Source of the DNA: Vibrio aerogenes
GTDB taxonomy: Bacteria > Pseudomonadota > Gammaproteobacteria > Enterobacterales > Vibrionaceae
DNA length: 64,000 bases
Assembly: GCF_024346755.1 (NCBI RefSeq)
Contig: NZ_AP024861.1
Location: 3,782,001-3,846,000 of the forward strand
Direction: 5' to 3'
The notes under the pieces: generated by a model
What the model saw: the letters and a program-made list of their open reading frames with translations, nothing else
Databases searched by the model: none
What the model was told of the DNA's origin: nothing
In this document: positions 27,208-37,695 of the stretch, in pieces
Numbering within the stretch: the stretch's first letter is position 1
How the letters are laid out: each line of letters begins with the position of its first letter
Translations under genes and position numbers: made by a program

Positions 27208-27696
27208 CTAAATGGTTTGAACCAGAATTTGGTTATCTGTTGCCTTTAAATCTTTCCGGAGCTGATGTAACTCCTGATTAATAGCTTCATGAAGCCGCTC
27301 TTCCGCTTTCATACGACTCAGGTTTTGCTTCATGCGCTCCTGCTTAGGCAATGCCTGTCGCGCCTCACCTCGCGCCATATCTTTGACAATATGATACAGT
27401 TCGCTGATAGCCGGGTAGGTTTGCTCAAAGTCGACCCGTTGCTCTCCCTGAACATAATCCATAATACAGTAGATTCGGATACTTAGTTCAGACAGGTCAC
27501 ATTGCCCCTGAATACCAACCATACATAAAGTGTTCACATTATCAAAAATATTCGCGTTTCTCTTTTCAACTGCCAAAGCCTGATGCTTTGCAAGCAAAGC
27601 TTTCTGCTTTTTCAGTTTGAATAACAAATATCCGGCATAAACAGCCAAAACCAGAATAATGATACTGCCAATGACCACAAGTACGGTTAAATTCAT
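27208..27696 (-). CDS. DUF2489 family membrane-anchored protein
   Basis: This 162-residue protein has one N-terminal membrane helix (LTVLVVIGSIIILVLAVYAG), a basic stretch (KLKKQKALL), and a soluble helical domain with CDLSELSIRIYCIMDYVQGE, the core of DUF2489. No function is known. It lies 15 bases after yihI on the same strand, as in other vibrios, so it is likely co-transcribed with yihI. Confidence 0.8.
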   Translation of the reverse strand: MNLTVLVVIGSIIILVLAVYAGYLLFKLKKQKALLAKHQALAVEKRNANIFDNVNTLCMVGIQGQCDLSELSIRIYCIMDYVQGEQRVDFEQTYPAISELYHIVKDMARGEARQALPKQERMKQNLSRMKAEERLHEAINQELHQLRKDLKATDNQILVQTI

Positions 27697-27711
27697 TCTC
27701 GGCTCCAGAGA

Positions 27712-28263
27712 TTACAATTTATCAGTGTCCAGATCGGTAAACTGCTGTAACAACTCATCTTCATCCGACAGTCCTGAAAAATCAGAAGTATCCGGCTGGT
27801 CATCATCATCTGGTGCCTGAGTATCCATCTCTTCCAGTAAACCAAGTTGTTGCATCAATTGCTCGATCCGATCGAGCTTTTCATCGACATACTTTTGTAA
27901 ACCTGCACCAAGCTTTTCACCGTTCTCCAAACGCCCCAACAGCACCTGTAACTGCGCATCATTTTCCAGCTGTATTAATTCCTGTTCAGCAGAAAGACGT
28001 CGCTCCTGTTTGGTTTGTTTTTTGGGCGCATCGACAATGAGAGGAACCTTTTTCTTACTCCCCAGACGCGGATCTCCGTGTTGATTGCTTTTTACAAAAT
28101 CACCTTCAGCGCCCTGAGAGTGGCGGCTTCCGGTTTTTAATCCTTTTCTTTTCTTTTCTTTTTTTCTCAGACGACCTTCAATATCTACATTTTTACGGTT
28201 ACTTTTCCGTGCAAATACAAGATCACCATTCACACCTGTTGTTGTTACTTTTCTGCGAGTCAT
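27712..28263 (-). CDS. yihI: YihI, activator of the Der GTPase
   Basis: It stimulates GTP hydrolysis by Der (EngA) and so restrains ribosome 50S assembly. The 183-residue protein is highly charged. A basic N-terminus (RKSNRKNVDIEGRLRKKEKK) is followed by the conserved PLIVDAPKKQTKQERRLSAE and LGRLENGEKLGAGLQKYVDE. The tail is acidic (DDDDQPDTSDFSGLSDEDEL). Its ATG overlaps the end of the methyltransferase gene by four bases. Confidence 0.92.
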   Translation of the reverse strand: MTRRKVTTTGVNGDLVFARKSNRKNVDIEGRLRKKEKKRKGLKTGSRHSQGAEGDFVKSNQHGDPRLGSKKKVPLIVDAPKKQTKQERRLSAEQELIQLENDAQLQVLLGRLENGEKLGAGLQKYVDEKLDRIEQLMQQLGLLEEMDTQAPDDDDQPDTSDFSGLSDEDELLQQFTDLDTDKL

Positions 28264-28907
28264 GACAAGCCTTTCCTCAGTAAAATTACATCACGCCCGA
28301 TAAATTCAAGTTCAAGCTTATCCCGCTCAGCTAAATACCGGAATGTTTTCTGGCTGAAAAAACTCACGTGGGTGAGGTCATTTTTATAGTGCCAGGTTGA
28401 AAATGCATCCTGACTTTCAACTAATTTCGTCATTAAACCAATATATCCACCAGGTTTCAGCATGTTTAACCATTGCAGCCAAACCTCTCCGGGATGATAT
28501 AAATACTCAATCACTTCTGTTGCCGTAATAAAATCATAGGTTGATGATAGAGCCGATATATTGTGATGGTAAAAAAAATCGTACAGCGTTGTCTGGTGAC
28601 CAGCTTCTTCCAGCATGACTGACAACGTCGGTCCCGGTCCACATCCATAATCCAGCCCTGAAGATTCGGGCGGCAAACGTTGCTTCAGCGGCAGACACAA
28701 GCGAGACAAAAACCGCCTGTATCCGGGATCAGAAGGATGATTCTCATGCAAATCATAGATGGCTTTTTCTTCGTCTGCCTCTAAACGATAAGAGGGAGCA
28801 ACACTCACCAGGGCACAGCAAGGACACTGCCAATATTCACGCCGTTTATCCTGATGATAAAACTGCAAAGAAGAAGCGTCACAAAGCGGACAACTATGCA
28901 TGCGCAC
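28260..28907 (-). CDS. Class I SAM-dependent methyltransferase, substrate unknown
   Basis: This 215-residue protein has an N-terminal zinc-ribbon-like pair of CxxC sites (CPLCDASSL and CPCCALVSV). The methyltransferase core has SGLDYGCGPGPTLSVMLEEAG as the SAM-binding loop. FITATEVIEYLYHPGEVW and MLKPGGYIGLMTKLV follow. The cysteine pairs resemble those of methyltransferases that act on modified nucleotides or sugars, but the substrate cannot be told. It is translationally coupled to yihI. Confidence 0.82.
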   Translation of the reverse strand: MRMHSCPLCDASSLQFYHQDKRREYWQCPCCALVSVAPSYRLEADEEKAIYDLHENHPSDPGYRRFLSRLCLPLKQRLPPESSGLDYGCGPGPTLSVMLEEAGHQTTLYDFFYHHNISALSSTYDFITATEVIEYLYHPGEVWLQWLNMLKPGGYIGLMTKLVESQDAFSTWHYKNDLTHVSFFSQKTFRYLAERDKLELEFIGRDVILLRKGLS

Positions 28908-29003
28908 TCCGGATTAGAGGATCATTAACCATAAGGATGCGGAACATACCAGAAACTGAGAAAATAGTGGAGTCAGTATACCGACTTTTTCAGGCTTATT
29001 TAT

Positions 29004-29029
29004 AAAAAAAACGACAGGAGAACCTGTCG
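29004..29029 (-). terminator. Terminator of the Csr RNA
   Basis: On the minus strand CGACAGG, a four-base loop and CCTGTCG are followed by eight T, a typical factor-independent terminator. Confidence 0.9.
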
Positions 29030-29339
29030 CTTTCTAATTCTGCTTTCTGAGCAGAAAATGATTCGGGCACATAACTGTGCACAACTTTCCATTTGTTATT
29101 CGTGCTTTCCATGCATAAACATCGTTTGTCATCATCCTGATGAATTTTAACTGTCCATGAAAACTTCACTGTTATGGGCACTTCCGTGTCCTGGTCCTTT
29201 CCACGCTTCTTCCTGAAACAAATAGACCATCCATATCGGGTACAACGCCTTGTCGACCCTGAAAGGCTATCACAAAGACTATTCGCGAAACCCACGATCA
29301 AATTTACCTGAATTTTCAGTAAGAACAACGTGCCTGCTT
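29004..29339 (-). ncRNA. csrC: CsrB/CsrC-type RNA that sequesters CsrA
   Basis: The minus strand here carries ten GGA triplets within about 155 bases (29231 down to 29080). They include the classic hairpin CATCAGGATGATG (AGGA in the loop) and the cluster GTGGAAAGGACCAGGACACG, continuing into GGAAG. It ends in a terminator whose stem CGACAGG/CCTGTCG resembles the GCGACAG stem of E. coli CsrC. In E. coli csrC also lies between engB (yihA) and yihI. These RNAs bind many CsrA dimers at GGA sites. The 3-prime end is firm. The 5-prime end (29339) is inferred from an extended -10-like TGTGATAAA at 29346-29354. A 110-codon frame across it is judged spurious. The symbol follows synteny only. Confidence 0.82.
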
Positions 29340-29428
29340 TGTTTATTTATCACACTTTGAAACAATTTTTTAAAAAATATTAAAAATCAGATGATTAAAT
29401 TAATCAAACCATAAACAGAGGATGTATT

Positions 29429-29446
29429 TATGGGCAATCTCTTACA
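29429..29446 (-). promoter_or_regulatory. Candidate VarA/GacA (UvrY) box upstream of the Csr RNA
   Basis: TGTAAG-N6-CCCATA lies about 90 bases upstream of the inferred start. The left half is a perfect match to the TGTAAG-N6-CTTACA box bound by GacA/UvrY/VarA, which activates such RNAs; the right half matches 3 of 6. Confidence 0.35.
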
Positions 29447-29611
29447 AAAATCATCAGAAAAAAAGAAAATTATCCGATAATCGACTACTGCGTCCGAATA
29501 CGCTCTCATGAATCATAAAGATAATCATCCTCTCTTTTGAACTATCCAGCTATCAAGAGTATTCATGATATACTCAATGCTGTTCCAGACTTTGCCACAA
29601 TGGAGTTTACT

Positions 29612-30253
29612 TTGAGTGTAAAAATTAACTATCAAAACACACACTTTATTACCAGTGCCCCGGATATTCGGCACTTACCTGAAGATCAAGGCATTGAAAT
29701 TGCGTTTGCCGGCCGCTCAAATGCAGGGAAATCAAGTGCGTTAAACCGGCTGGCTAACCAGAAAAGTCTGGCGAAAACCAGTAAAACACCCGGCAGAACT
29801 CAGCTTATAAATTTATTCAAAGTCACTGAGGATTGTCATATTGTCGATTTACCGGGATATGGATTCGCTCAGGTTCCCATTGAGATGAAAAAGAAATGGC
29901 AGAAATCCCTGGGAGAATACCTGCAAAAGCGCCAGTGCCTGAATGGTCTGGTCGTTTTAATGGATATCCGTCATCCAATGAAAGATTTGGATCAACAGCT
30001 GATTCACTGGGCAGTTGAAAGTCATATTCCGGTTCAGGTTCTGCTCACCAAAGCAGATAAGCTGAAAAGTGGTGCCAGAAAAGCACAACTGCTGAAGATC
30101 AGAGAAGCTTCACTCGCATTTTGTGGTGATGTCAGCGTTGATTTATTTTCTTCTTTGTCAGGCATCGGTGTTGACACATTACGCAATAAACTTGATAGCT
30201 GGTTTTCACCGGCTTTGACTTCCGGCTCCGATCCTGATGCGGATGAAGTTTAA
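29612..30253 (+). CDS. engB: EngB (YihA), ribosome-assembly GTPase
   Basis: This essential GTPase acts in 50S subunit assembly and division-linked growth. The 213-residue protein has G1 [13 protein letters not shown]2 [11 protein letters not shown]3 [11 protein letters not shown]4 LTKADKL and G5 SSLSG. The start is set at TTG 29612 (giving [12 protein letters not shown], as in other vibrios) because GGAG lies six bases before it. An in-frame ATG at 29600 and a longer frame from 29537 add residues without family counterparts. The C-terminus carries a short acidic extension (SDPDADEV). Confidence 0.93.
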   Translation: MSVKINYQNTHFITSAPDIRHLPEDQGIEIAFAGRSNAGKSSALNRLANQKSLAKTSKTPGRTQLINLFKVTEDCHIVDLPGYGFAQVPIEMKKKWQKSLGEYLQKRQCLNGLVVLMDIRHPMKDLDQQLIHWAVESHIPVQVLLTKADKLKSGARKAQLLKIREASLAFCGDVSVDLFSSLSGIGVDTLRNKLDSWFSPALTSGSDPDADEV

Positions 30254-30692
30254 TTTCCTCAGCTAAAACATCACTATCATTTCATCAGTCCTCCACAACC
30301 AGAAGATGCTTGAGTATCAGCACAAATAAAAACCCCACCTTCCTGGCGGGGTTAACGGGAGAGATAATGAACTTTTTGTTATTTGTTTTTGTGCCACTAG
30401 AAGCATCGTTCAATATCAAGAATATTGCAATCCCGAATTAATAAATTTAACAGTCAAACAATTTAAAACCTATCCTATTGATAATAAAGATAAAAGTATT
30501 AATTTTATATCTTTATTCACAAATAGAATTAATTAATTTGTGACAAACAATTAATTACAAATTCGTTATATACATTCATTTCATTCAAGATAGCCGACAT
30601 CGGAACAGACGGAGAAGAAAAACGGAGAGAGAAGACACGGAAAGGTCTCAAAAGCGAAGATTTAAGCTTTAGTATCAATATGTTAATACAAT
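30254..30692. other. Intergenic region between engB and spf
   Basis: AT-rich. It holds the minus-strand terminator at 30321-30350 with no known gene in front of it, described separately. Nothing else specific was recognised. Confidence 0.5.
30321..30350 (-). terminator. Strong terminator without an assigned gene
   Basis: On the minus strand AACCCCGCC, loop AGGAA and GGTGGGGTT are followed by TTTATT. It points away from spf and against engB, so it must end a minus-strand transcript starting between about 30360 and 30690. Read-through from spf is unlikely because spf has its own terminator. A short RNA gene here is the likeliest explanation. Confidence 0.75.
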
Positions 30693-30797
30693 AAAAAACG
30701 CCCCAGTCAAAAACTGACTGGGGCGGCTGAAACAGCCTAATCCAATAACGTGAAACAAAAGGTCTGAAAGATAGAACATCTTACCTCTGTACCCTAC
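30693..30797 (-). ncRNA. spf: Spot 42 small RNA
   Basis: The minus strand reads GTAGGGTACAGAGGTAAG, then ATGTTCTATCTTTCAGACCT, which matches the 5-prime end of E. coli Spot 42 nearly base for base. It ends with the GCCCCAGTCA/TGACTGGGGC terminator stem and T6. About 105 nt, between polA and engB as in enterics. Spot 42 is an Hfq-dependent RNA repressed by CRP-cAMP. It dampens catabolic genes, including sugar uptake and xylose-type functions, when glucose is present. Confidence 0.97.
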
Positions 30798-30910
30798 GTC
30801 ATTTAATGTACAATATACTGATGAAAAAAGAAACCCTTTTTGTAATTAATTTTCATATTTTATTTTATCAAAATACATAAGGTCATGATTCATCCTTGTT
30901 TTTTTCAATT

Positions 30911-30939
30911 AAAAAAAAACTGGCGTATAAACACCAGTT
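30911..30939 (-). terminator. Terminator of polA
   Basis: On the minus strand AACTGG and CCAGTT arms with a short inner stem are followed by nine T, about 90 bases after the polA stop. Confidence 0.8.
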
Positions 30940-31026
30940 ATTGATTTAAATAAGATTAAGATCACACATTCAACAGGTGAATACACTTAACCAGGACAAA
31001 CCTATTCATTTTAAAGTTAAAAATGG

Positions 31027-33807
31027 TTAATGCGCTTGTTCCCAGCTTTCGCCATCACCACATTCAGCCAGTAACGGAACATTCAGCGATGCGGCTGACT
31101 CCATGAGTTTCTGTATTTTACTTTCAATTTCGGGTAAAAATGACTCTTGGACTTCAAATACCAGTTCATCATGAACCTGCATCAGTAAACGAACTCTGCC
31201 CTGCCCTTCATCTTCAATCCATTGGTCAACTAATAACATCGCTTTTTTGATAATATCCGCTGCGGTTCCCTGCATCGGTGCATTAATTGCCGCCCGCTCA
31301 GCAGCCTTACGCCGCATTCCGTTTCTTGAACGAATTTCAGGCAGATATAAACGCCGGCCAAACAGAGTTTCAACGTAACCATTCTCACTCGCTTTGGAAC
31401 GGGTATCTTCCATATACTGCATCACACCAGGATAACGCTCAAAATAGGTATCCATATAGGATTGCGCTTCTGCCCGCGAGATCCCGAGCTGTTTCGCTAA
31501 ACCAAATGCACTCATCCCATAGATCAACCCAAAATTAACGGCTTTGGCACGTCGGCGGTGTTCACTTGAAACCTCATCAATATGAACCCCTAAAATCTCA
31601 GCCGCAGTTGCAGCATGGATATCCTTTCCTTCACGGAAAGCATCCAGTAAGGCCTGATCACCAGAGAGATGAGCCATGATTCTTAACTCAATTTGAGAGT
31701 AATCGATAGCAACAACTTTCCAGCCTTTTTCCGCAATAAACGCCTGACGGATTCTCCGGCCTTCTTCATTACGGACCGGTATATTCTGTAAGTTTGGATC
31801 GGTCGATGATAAACGCCCTGTCGCCGTCACTGCCTGATGATATGACGTATGAACCCGTCCGGTTGCAGGATTGATCATTTTGGGTAATTTATCGGTATAC
31901 GTTGATTTGAGCTTAGCCAGTCCCCGGTACTCCAGTATTACCTGAGGTAACGGATAATCTAAAGCCAGCTCCTGTAAAACCTCTTCATTGGTTGAAGGTG
32001 CACCGGATGGCGTTTTCTTCACTACAGGTAAGCCCATCTTATCAAACAGAATAACCTGCAATTGTTTGGGAGAACTGAGATTGAATTCTTCACCTGCTAT
32101 CTCAAAAGCTTTTTGCTCAAGTTCCGTTAATCTGACCGAGATTTCCTGAGACTGAGCATGAAGTAACGAATCATCAATTAAGACCCCTGTTCTTTCCATT
32201 CTGGACAAAACAGGAACCAAAGGAACTTCGATCTCTTCATACACACGCTTCAGCTTCGGATTTGCTTCAATATTTTCGGTTAAGCGATTGTGCAGACGTA
32301 AAGTAATATCAGCATCTTCAGCAGCATATATACCTGCCTGTTCCAAATCGATTTGATTAAATGTCAGCTGATTTTTACCTTTACCGGCAATCTGTTCGAA
32401 CGAAATACATTGGTGCTGCAGAAAACGTAATGCCAGACTATCCATATCATGACGTCCGCCGACACTGTCGTAAACGTAGGATGCCAGCATGGTATCATGA
32501 CGTATCCCGCGCAGTTCGATGTCGTAACGGGCCATGATACTCATATCAAACTTCAGATTCTGCCCGGCTTTTGCCAGGTTCTCATCTTCAAGCAGCGGTT
32601 TCAGTTTCTCTAACACCCACTCCCTGCTCAACTGCTGAGGTGCATCAAGATAATCATGAGCCAGCGGTACATAAGCAGCTTCTCCCTCTTCAGTTGCGAA
32701 AGATAAACCAACCAGATTAGCTGTCATGTAATCCAAACCATCGGTTTCAGTATCAAATGCAAATAAAGATGCCGCTTTCAATTTATCCAGCCAGGATAAA
32801 AATGTCGCTTCATCCAGAACTGTCTGGTAACCGGACTGATCGATTTTGACGGCTGAGGTATTCACCTGAGATGAGGATTCATTCTGAGTATTCCCGGATG
32901 ATGGCGCAGACTCCGCATTTTCGCTGCCTTCAGTCAGCTCATTCAACCATGACTTAAATGCCAGCTGGCTATACATCTCTGTCAGAGTATCTTTATCCGG
33001 ATCTTGTTTAACTAATGCGTCCGACGTTTCGTCCAGAGCCACATCAAGCTTAATCGTCGCCAGCTGATAAGAAAGCAAAGCATCATCTTTATGCGCTTCA
33101 AGCTTTTTCGCCATACTTTTGGCGCCCCGAAAGCTCAATTCTGAGATTTTATCAAGGTTTTGATACAGCGTATCCAGTCCGCCGATTCCCTGAAGTAATG
33201 CCTTCGCTGTTTTTTCTCCAACCCCGGGGACACCCGGAATATTATCGACCTTATCACCCATTAATGATAAGTAATCAATAATCAGTTCGGGTGGGATACC
33301 AAACTTTTCAATCACACCCTCACGATCCAGAATGACGTTTGTCATCGTATTGATTAACGTCACATGCTCATTGACAAGCTGAGCCATATCTTTATCACCG
33401 GTACTGATTAAAACAGGTATACCAGCCTGCGCGGCCTGAGTGGAAATTGTACCAATCACATCATCGGCTTCCACACCCTCTATCGCCAGTAATGGCAGCC
33501 CCATAGCACGGATAATTTTATGTAGCGGCTCGATTTGATTGCTCAATTCATCCGGCATGGGTGGCCGGTGCGCTTTGTATTGTGGATAAATATCATCCCG
33601 GAAAGTTTTTCCTTTTGCATCGAAGATGACGGCAATCCGATCAGATGGATATTGCCGTAGCATGCTGCGAATCATATTCACAACGCCATAAATTGCATTC
33701 GTCTGAATGTTACCGTTGCTCATCGTTTCAGGATAAGCATGGAATGCGCGATACAGATAAGATGAGCCATCAATAAGAATGAGAGGATTATCAGGAATTT
33801 GAGCCAT
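31027..33807 (-). CDS. polA: PolA, DNA polymerase I
   Basis: It removes RNA primers and fills gaps in replication and repair. The 926-residue protein has the 5-prime nuclease domain ([47 protein letters not shown]). The proofreading domain is intact ([28 protein letters not shown]). The polymerase domain carries [19 protein letters not shown] (motif A), [16 protein letters not shown] (O helix) and [12 protein letters not shown] (motif C). A serine- and asparagine-rich linker lies around residues 300-325. The frame opens at 33840, but [14 protein letters not shown] at 33807 is the family start. Confidence 0.97.
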   Translation of the reverse strand: MAQIPDNPLILIDGSSYLYRAFHAYPETMSNGNIQTNAIYGVVNMIRSMLRQYPSDRIAVIFDAKGKTFRDDIYPQYKAHRPPMPDELSNQIEPLHKIIRAMGLPLLAIEGVEADDVIGTISTQAAQAGIPVLISTGDKDMAQLVNEHVTLINTMTNVILDREGVIEKFGIPPELIIDYLSLMGDKVDNIPGVPGVGEKTAKALLQGIGGLDTLYQNLDKISELSFRGAKSMAKKLEAHKDDALLSYQLATIKLDVALDETSDALVKQDPDKDTLTEMYSQLAFKSWLNELTEGSENAESAPSSGNTQNESSSQVNTSAVKIDQSGYQTVLDEATFLSWLDKLKAASLFAFDTETDGLDYMTANLVGLSFATEEGEAAYVPLAHDYLDAPQQLSREWVLEKLKPLLEDENLAKAGQNLKFDMSIMARYDIELRGIRHDTMLASYVYDSVGGRHDMDSLALRFLQHQCISFEQIAGKGKNQLTFNQIDLEQAGIYAAEDADITLRLHNRLTENIEANPKLKRVYEEIEVPLVPVLSRMERTGVLIDDSLLHAQSQEISVRLTELEQKAFEIAGEEFNLSSPKQLQVILFDKMGLPVVKKTPSGAPSTNEEVLQELALDYPLPQVILEYRGLAKLKSTYTDKLPKMINPATGRVHTSYHQAVTATGRLSSTDPNLQNIPVRNEEGRRIRQAFIAEKGWKVVAIDYSQIELRIMAHLSGDQALLDAFREGKDIHAATAAEILGVHIDEVSSEHRRRAKAVNFGLIYGMSAFGLAKQLGISRAEAQSYMDTYFERYPGVMQYMEDTRSKASENGYVETLFGRRLYLPEIRSRNGMRRKAAERAAINAPMQGTAADIIKKAMLLVDQWIEDEGQGRVRLLMQVHDELVFEVQESFLPEIESKIQKLMESAASLNVPLLAECGDGESWEQAH

Positions 33808-34130
33808 AGTCTGTTGGTATCCAAATTTTTCGGGAATCACAAGCAGGCCTTAGAATGCCACTTCTGTCTTCAGGATGCTACGCTCTGAATTACTTTTGGT
33901 TGAAATGAGCAGAATCATTGAAAGATGGGGGAACGGTATTTTGTGGATAAGTCTGTTCATACTTTTTTTCGTCCGTAAATAGACACGGACAAATATGCAA
34001 TAAAAATAGAAATAAGACATTGATTATTAATAAAAAATAAAAAGATCTGTGTAAATGACAACGATCCTTTTGTGATCAATAGCTGTGGAAAAGTATAGCT
34101 TTTGTACAATGAGGGACTTTTATATATCGT
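33808..34130. other. Intergenic region upstream of polA
   Basis: AT-rich, presumably with the polA promoter. No specific element was recognised. Confidence 0.4.
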
Positions 34131-34326
34131 AAAAAAAGAAAAGCGATATTCAAATATGAATATCGCCTAGCATAAGGAAGAAAGTGATTTATGTGACAAA
34201 TCGCTTTCCTGTAAAGCTATAAATTACACTGGAAGCAATGTGAGCAATGTCGTGCCAAAAAGAATGAATATGCCTGACTATATTTCGTTTATGAATATAC
34301 AGAACAGCAAGTGCATTCCCTATGAC
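34131..34326 (-). ncRNA. ryhB: RyhB, iron-starvation small RNA (long vibrio form)
   Basis: The minus strand contains GACATTGCTCACATTGCTTC, then CAGTGTAATTTATAGC (core at 34216-34256). This is the target-pairing core of E. coli RyhB. It ends in a perfect terminator, GCGATATTC/GAATATCGC (34143-34166), and a T-rich run. About 196 nt, roughly twice the enteric RNA, in line with the longer RyhB known from Vibrio cholerae. The 5-prime end is inferred from the promoter. RyhB, with Hfq, represses iron-using proteins when Fur is free of iron. It lies between polA and hemB. Confidence 0.92.
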
Positions 34327-34330
34327 GAGG

Positions 34331-34361
34331 TTAATAATAACCATTCTCACTTGAGAGTCAA
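34331..34361 (-). promoter_or_regulatory. ryhB promoter with overlapping Fur box
   Basis: A -35 TTGACT (34356-34361) and a -10 TATTAT (34334-34339) are 16 bases apart. Over the spacer and -10 lies TGAGAATGGTTATTA, which matches 11 of 14 fixed positions of the Fur 7-1-7 site TGATAAT-N-ATTATCA. Fur-Fe would block the promoter. Confidence 0.8.
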
Positions 34362-34383
34362 GTGCAAATAAGAATTAATATCA

Positions 34384-35454
<1,071 letters not shown>

Positions 35455-35504
35455 TCAGGCCACAAAGCTCAGACTTTTGAACTCTGTCTGAGTGATTAAA
35501 ATCA

Positions 35505-35574
35505 TATACCCAAACCACCTGAACATACATCATTCAGCGCCAGCCGAAAGATGGTTTGGGTATATCACTCCACT
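35505..35574. repeat. Imperfect intergenic inverted repeat, copy 1
   Basis: ATATACCCAAACCA and TGGTTTGGGTATAT flank about 40 bases between hemB and tatD. The left part (TATACCCAAACCACCTGAA) resembles the sequence at 58113 and 63110-63139, so it belongs to a dispersed family. The element is non-coding and can fold into a hairpin. Confidence 0.75.
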
Positions 35575-35685
35575 GATTCTCCACCATACAACAATCATGA
35601 AAAATCTTCATACCCCGTTCTCCCCTGTTTTCTCAGGATATTCCGGTATACTAAGCAACACAAATCCGAATATTCAGACAAAACT

Positions 35686-36450
35686 ATGATTGATACACAT
35701 GCCCACATCTATGCCAGCGAATTTGACCCGGATCGTGACGACGTCATTCAGAGAGCACGACAAGCGGGAATAGAAAAGATCCTGATGCCAAATATTGATC
35801 CCGACTCCATAGCACCAATGCTTGCCACCGAATCTGCATATCCGGATTTCTGCTATGCCATGATGGGGCTTCATCCGTGTTATGTCGATCAAGACTATCA
35901 GCAGAAACTCGCTCTTATCGAGCACTGGTTTGAGCAACGGGATTTCATCGCTGTGGGTGAAATTGGCATCGATTTGTACTGGGATAAAACCTATAAAAAG
36001 CAGCAGGAAATAGCCTTTATTACCCAACTACAGCTGGCAAAACAAAAGCAGCGCCCGGTCGTGATCCACACCAGAGACTCGATTCAGGAAACACTGGCAC
36101 TGGTGCAACAAGAACAGGATGGTTCTCTGCGGGGCGTTTTTCACTGCTTTGGCGGAACACGGGATGAAGCACAACAAATCATTGATTCCGGGTTTCATCT
36201 GGGCCTTGGCGGTGTGACCACATTTAAAAATGGCGGGATGGATCAAGTCGTCCCGCATCTTGACCTGAGCCATATCATTCTTGAAACTGACTGCCCTTAT
36301 CTTGCGCCCGTTCCACACAGAGGGAAACGCAATGAACCGACGTACACACAGTTAGTCGCAGAGCGCATTGCGACACTCAAGTCATGTTCCCCGGAAGATG
36401 TGGACCGCCTGACCACACAAAATGCCAAAACGCTTTTCAGGCTCAGCTGA
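35686..36450 (+). CDS. tatD: TatD-family metal-dependent DNase
   Basis: This 254-residue TIM-barrel hydrolase has metal ligands in MIDTHAHIY, GEIGIDLYWD, VVIHTRDS, GVFHCFGG and ETDCPYLAP. TatD is a 3-prime to 5-prime exonuclease linked to oxidative DNA damage repair; it is not part of the Tat translocase. The frame is open from 35551, but the ATG at 35686 begins the conserved metal motif. It converges on tatC, as in many vibrios. Confidence 0.93.
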   Translation: MIDTHAHIYASEFDPDRDDVIQRARQAGIEKILMPNIDPDSIAPMLATESAYPDFCYAMMGLHPCYVDQDYQQKLALIEHWFEQRDFIAVGEIGIDLYWDKTYKKQQEIAFITQLQLAKQKQRPVVIHTRDSIQETLALVQQEQDGSLRGVFHCFGGTRDEAQQIIDSGFHLGLGGVTTFKNGGMDQVVPHLDLSHIILETDCPYLAPVPHRGKRNEPTYTQLVAERIATLKSCSPEDVDRLTTQNAKTLFRLS

Positions 36451-36513
36451 TAACACGGGCCGACTGGCCAACAAAAGCTTTGGGCCATCAATCTGGTGAC
36501 ACGGTTTTTTTAA

Positions 36514-37260
36514 TCATTGAACGGTGTCACTTTCAGTCTCTTTCCGGGTATAAAAACGGGCAAAAAAGATACCGACTTCAAACAGTAAACACATCGGGAT
36601 AGCTAATAATGTCTGTGAAAAAATATCCGGAGGCGTTAACAACATCCCCACAATAAACACACTGACAATGATGTAAGGGCGTTTGGACCGGAGAGTTTCC
36701 GGAGAGGTAGCCCCTGTCCAGCACAACAAAATAATTGCAACCGGCACTTCAAATGCAATGCCGAAAGCCAAAAACAGGGCCAGCACAAAATCCAGATAAC
36801 TGACAATATCTGTCGCATATTCCACGCCACCTAAAGAAATCGCTGTAAAGAACCCAAAAATCAGCGGAAATACGACATAGTAGGCAAACGCCACACCACA
36901 ATAAAACAGTAAAGTACTGGAGAACATCAGCGGCATCACCAGACGGCGTTCACGTTGATATAAACCCGGTGCAACAAAAGCCCACAGCTGGTAAAGAATA
37001 TAAGGTACTGCAATAAATACCGACACAATTAAAGTCAGTTTCAGTGGTGTGAGGAAAGGAGAAGCGACATCCGTCGCTATCATCGTTGCACCCTGAGGTA
37101 ACCGCTCAATTAAAGGACGGGAAACAAATTCATATATATGGCTTGAAAAATAAACCAGTGCGATGAAAATCACTAACACCGCACCCATACTTCGCAAAAG
37201 ACGATCACGAAGCTCAAGCAGATGACTGATTAAAGGTTGAGTCTGTTCTGCGGATGACAT
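36514..37260 (-). CDS. tatC: TatC, twin-arginine translocase core subunit
   Basis: This 248-residue inner-membrane protein with six helices binds twin-arginine signal peptides. Conserved features are [13 protein letters not shown] at the cytoplasmic N-terminus with the signal-binding Glu, [32 protein letters not shown], and [14 protein letters not shown]. The start [15 protein letters not shown] at 37260 is preferred over the open ATG at 37284. It ends the tatABC set. Confidence 0.95.
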   Translation of the reverse strand: MSSAEQTQPLISHLLELRDRLLRSMGAVLVIFIALVYFSSHIYEFVSRPLIERLPQGATMIATDVASPFLTPLKLTLIVSVFIAVPYILYQLWAFVAPGLYQRERRLVMPLMFSSTLLFYCGVAFAYYVVFPLIFGFFTAISLGGVEYATDIVSYLDFVLALFLAFGIAFEVPVAIILLCWTGATSPETLRSKRPYIIVSVFIVGMLLTPPDIFSQTLLAIPMCLLFEVGIFFARFYTRKETESDTVQ

Positions 37261-37329
37261 AATGACGATGACTCCTGACAGCAATCAAAACAGTCAGTAA
37301 TAACTCACTATTTTGAAAACAATTCTATG

Positions 37330-37686
37330 CTAAGATTCCGGCTTTTTTTCCGTTGCTGACGTATCAGGTACGCTTTCTGCGCCAGAGGTTAAGGCTTTTT
37401 TCTCACGCTCAACAGCATCATCTACAGTTTCTTTTACCTGGTTGACAGAAGACTCAAATTCAGAAGCTTTTTTTCTGATCGTCTGTTCTGCATCTTGTAA
37501 ATCTTTCTGAATCTGATTGAGCTCAAGCTCACGGTTTAACTCATCTTTGACACTGTTGGCCATTTGTCTCGCTGTGCGGACAAAACGGCCTACAGAGCGA
37601 ATCGCAGATGGCATCCGTTCCGGCCCTAACACGACTAAAGCAACAACGAAAATTAATACCAGCTCCCAAAAACCGATATCAAACAC
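37330..37686 (-). CDS. tatB: TatB, twin-arginine translocase subunit
   Basis: This 118-residue protein forms the substrate receptor with TatC. It begins MFDIGFWELVLIFVVALVVLG with the conserved Glu8 in the membrane helix and GPERMP at the hinge. A long amphipathic and charged helix follows (QMANSVKDELNRELELNQIQ). It starts nine bases after tatA. Confidence 0.94.
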   Translation of the reverse strand: MFDIGFWELVLIFVVALVVLGPERMPSAIRSVGRFVRTARQMANSVKDELNRELELNQIQKDLQDAEQTIRKKASEFESSVNQVKETVDDAVEREKKALTSGAESVPDTSATEKKPES

Positions 37687-37695
37687 GATTAGGCC

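Noticed and set aside
28996..29328. 110-codon open frame on the minus strand
   Set aside because: It overlaps the GGA-rich Csr RNA and its last codons are the RNA terminator; no protein family is recognisable.
34189..34344. 51-codon histidine-rich frame (MVIINLVIGNALAVLY...) downstream of hemB
   Set aside because: It coincides with RyhB. Its ATG lies upstream of the -10 element, so the ryhB transcript could not encode it.
36451..36513. Possible terminator between tatD and tatC
   Set aside because: Only a short GGCC-centred match and a distant T-run; the stem is too weak to support a call.
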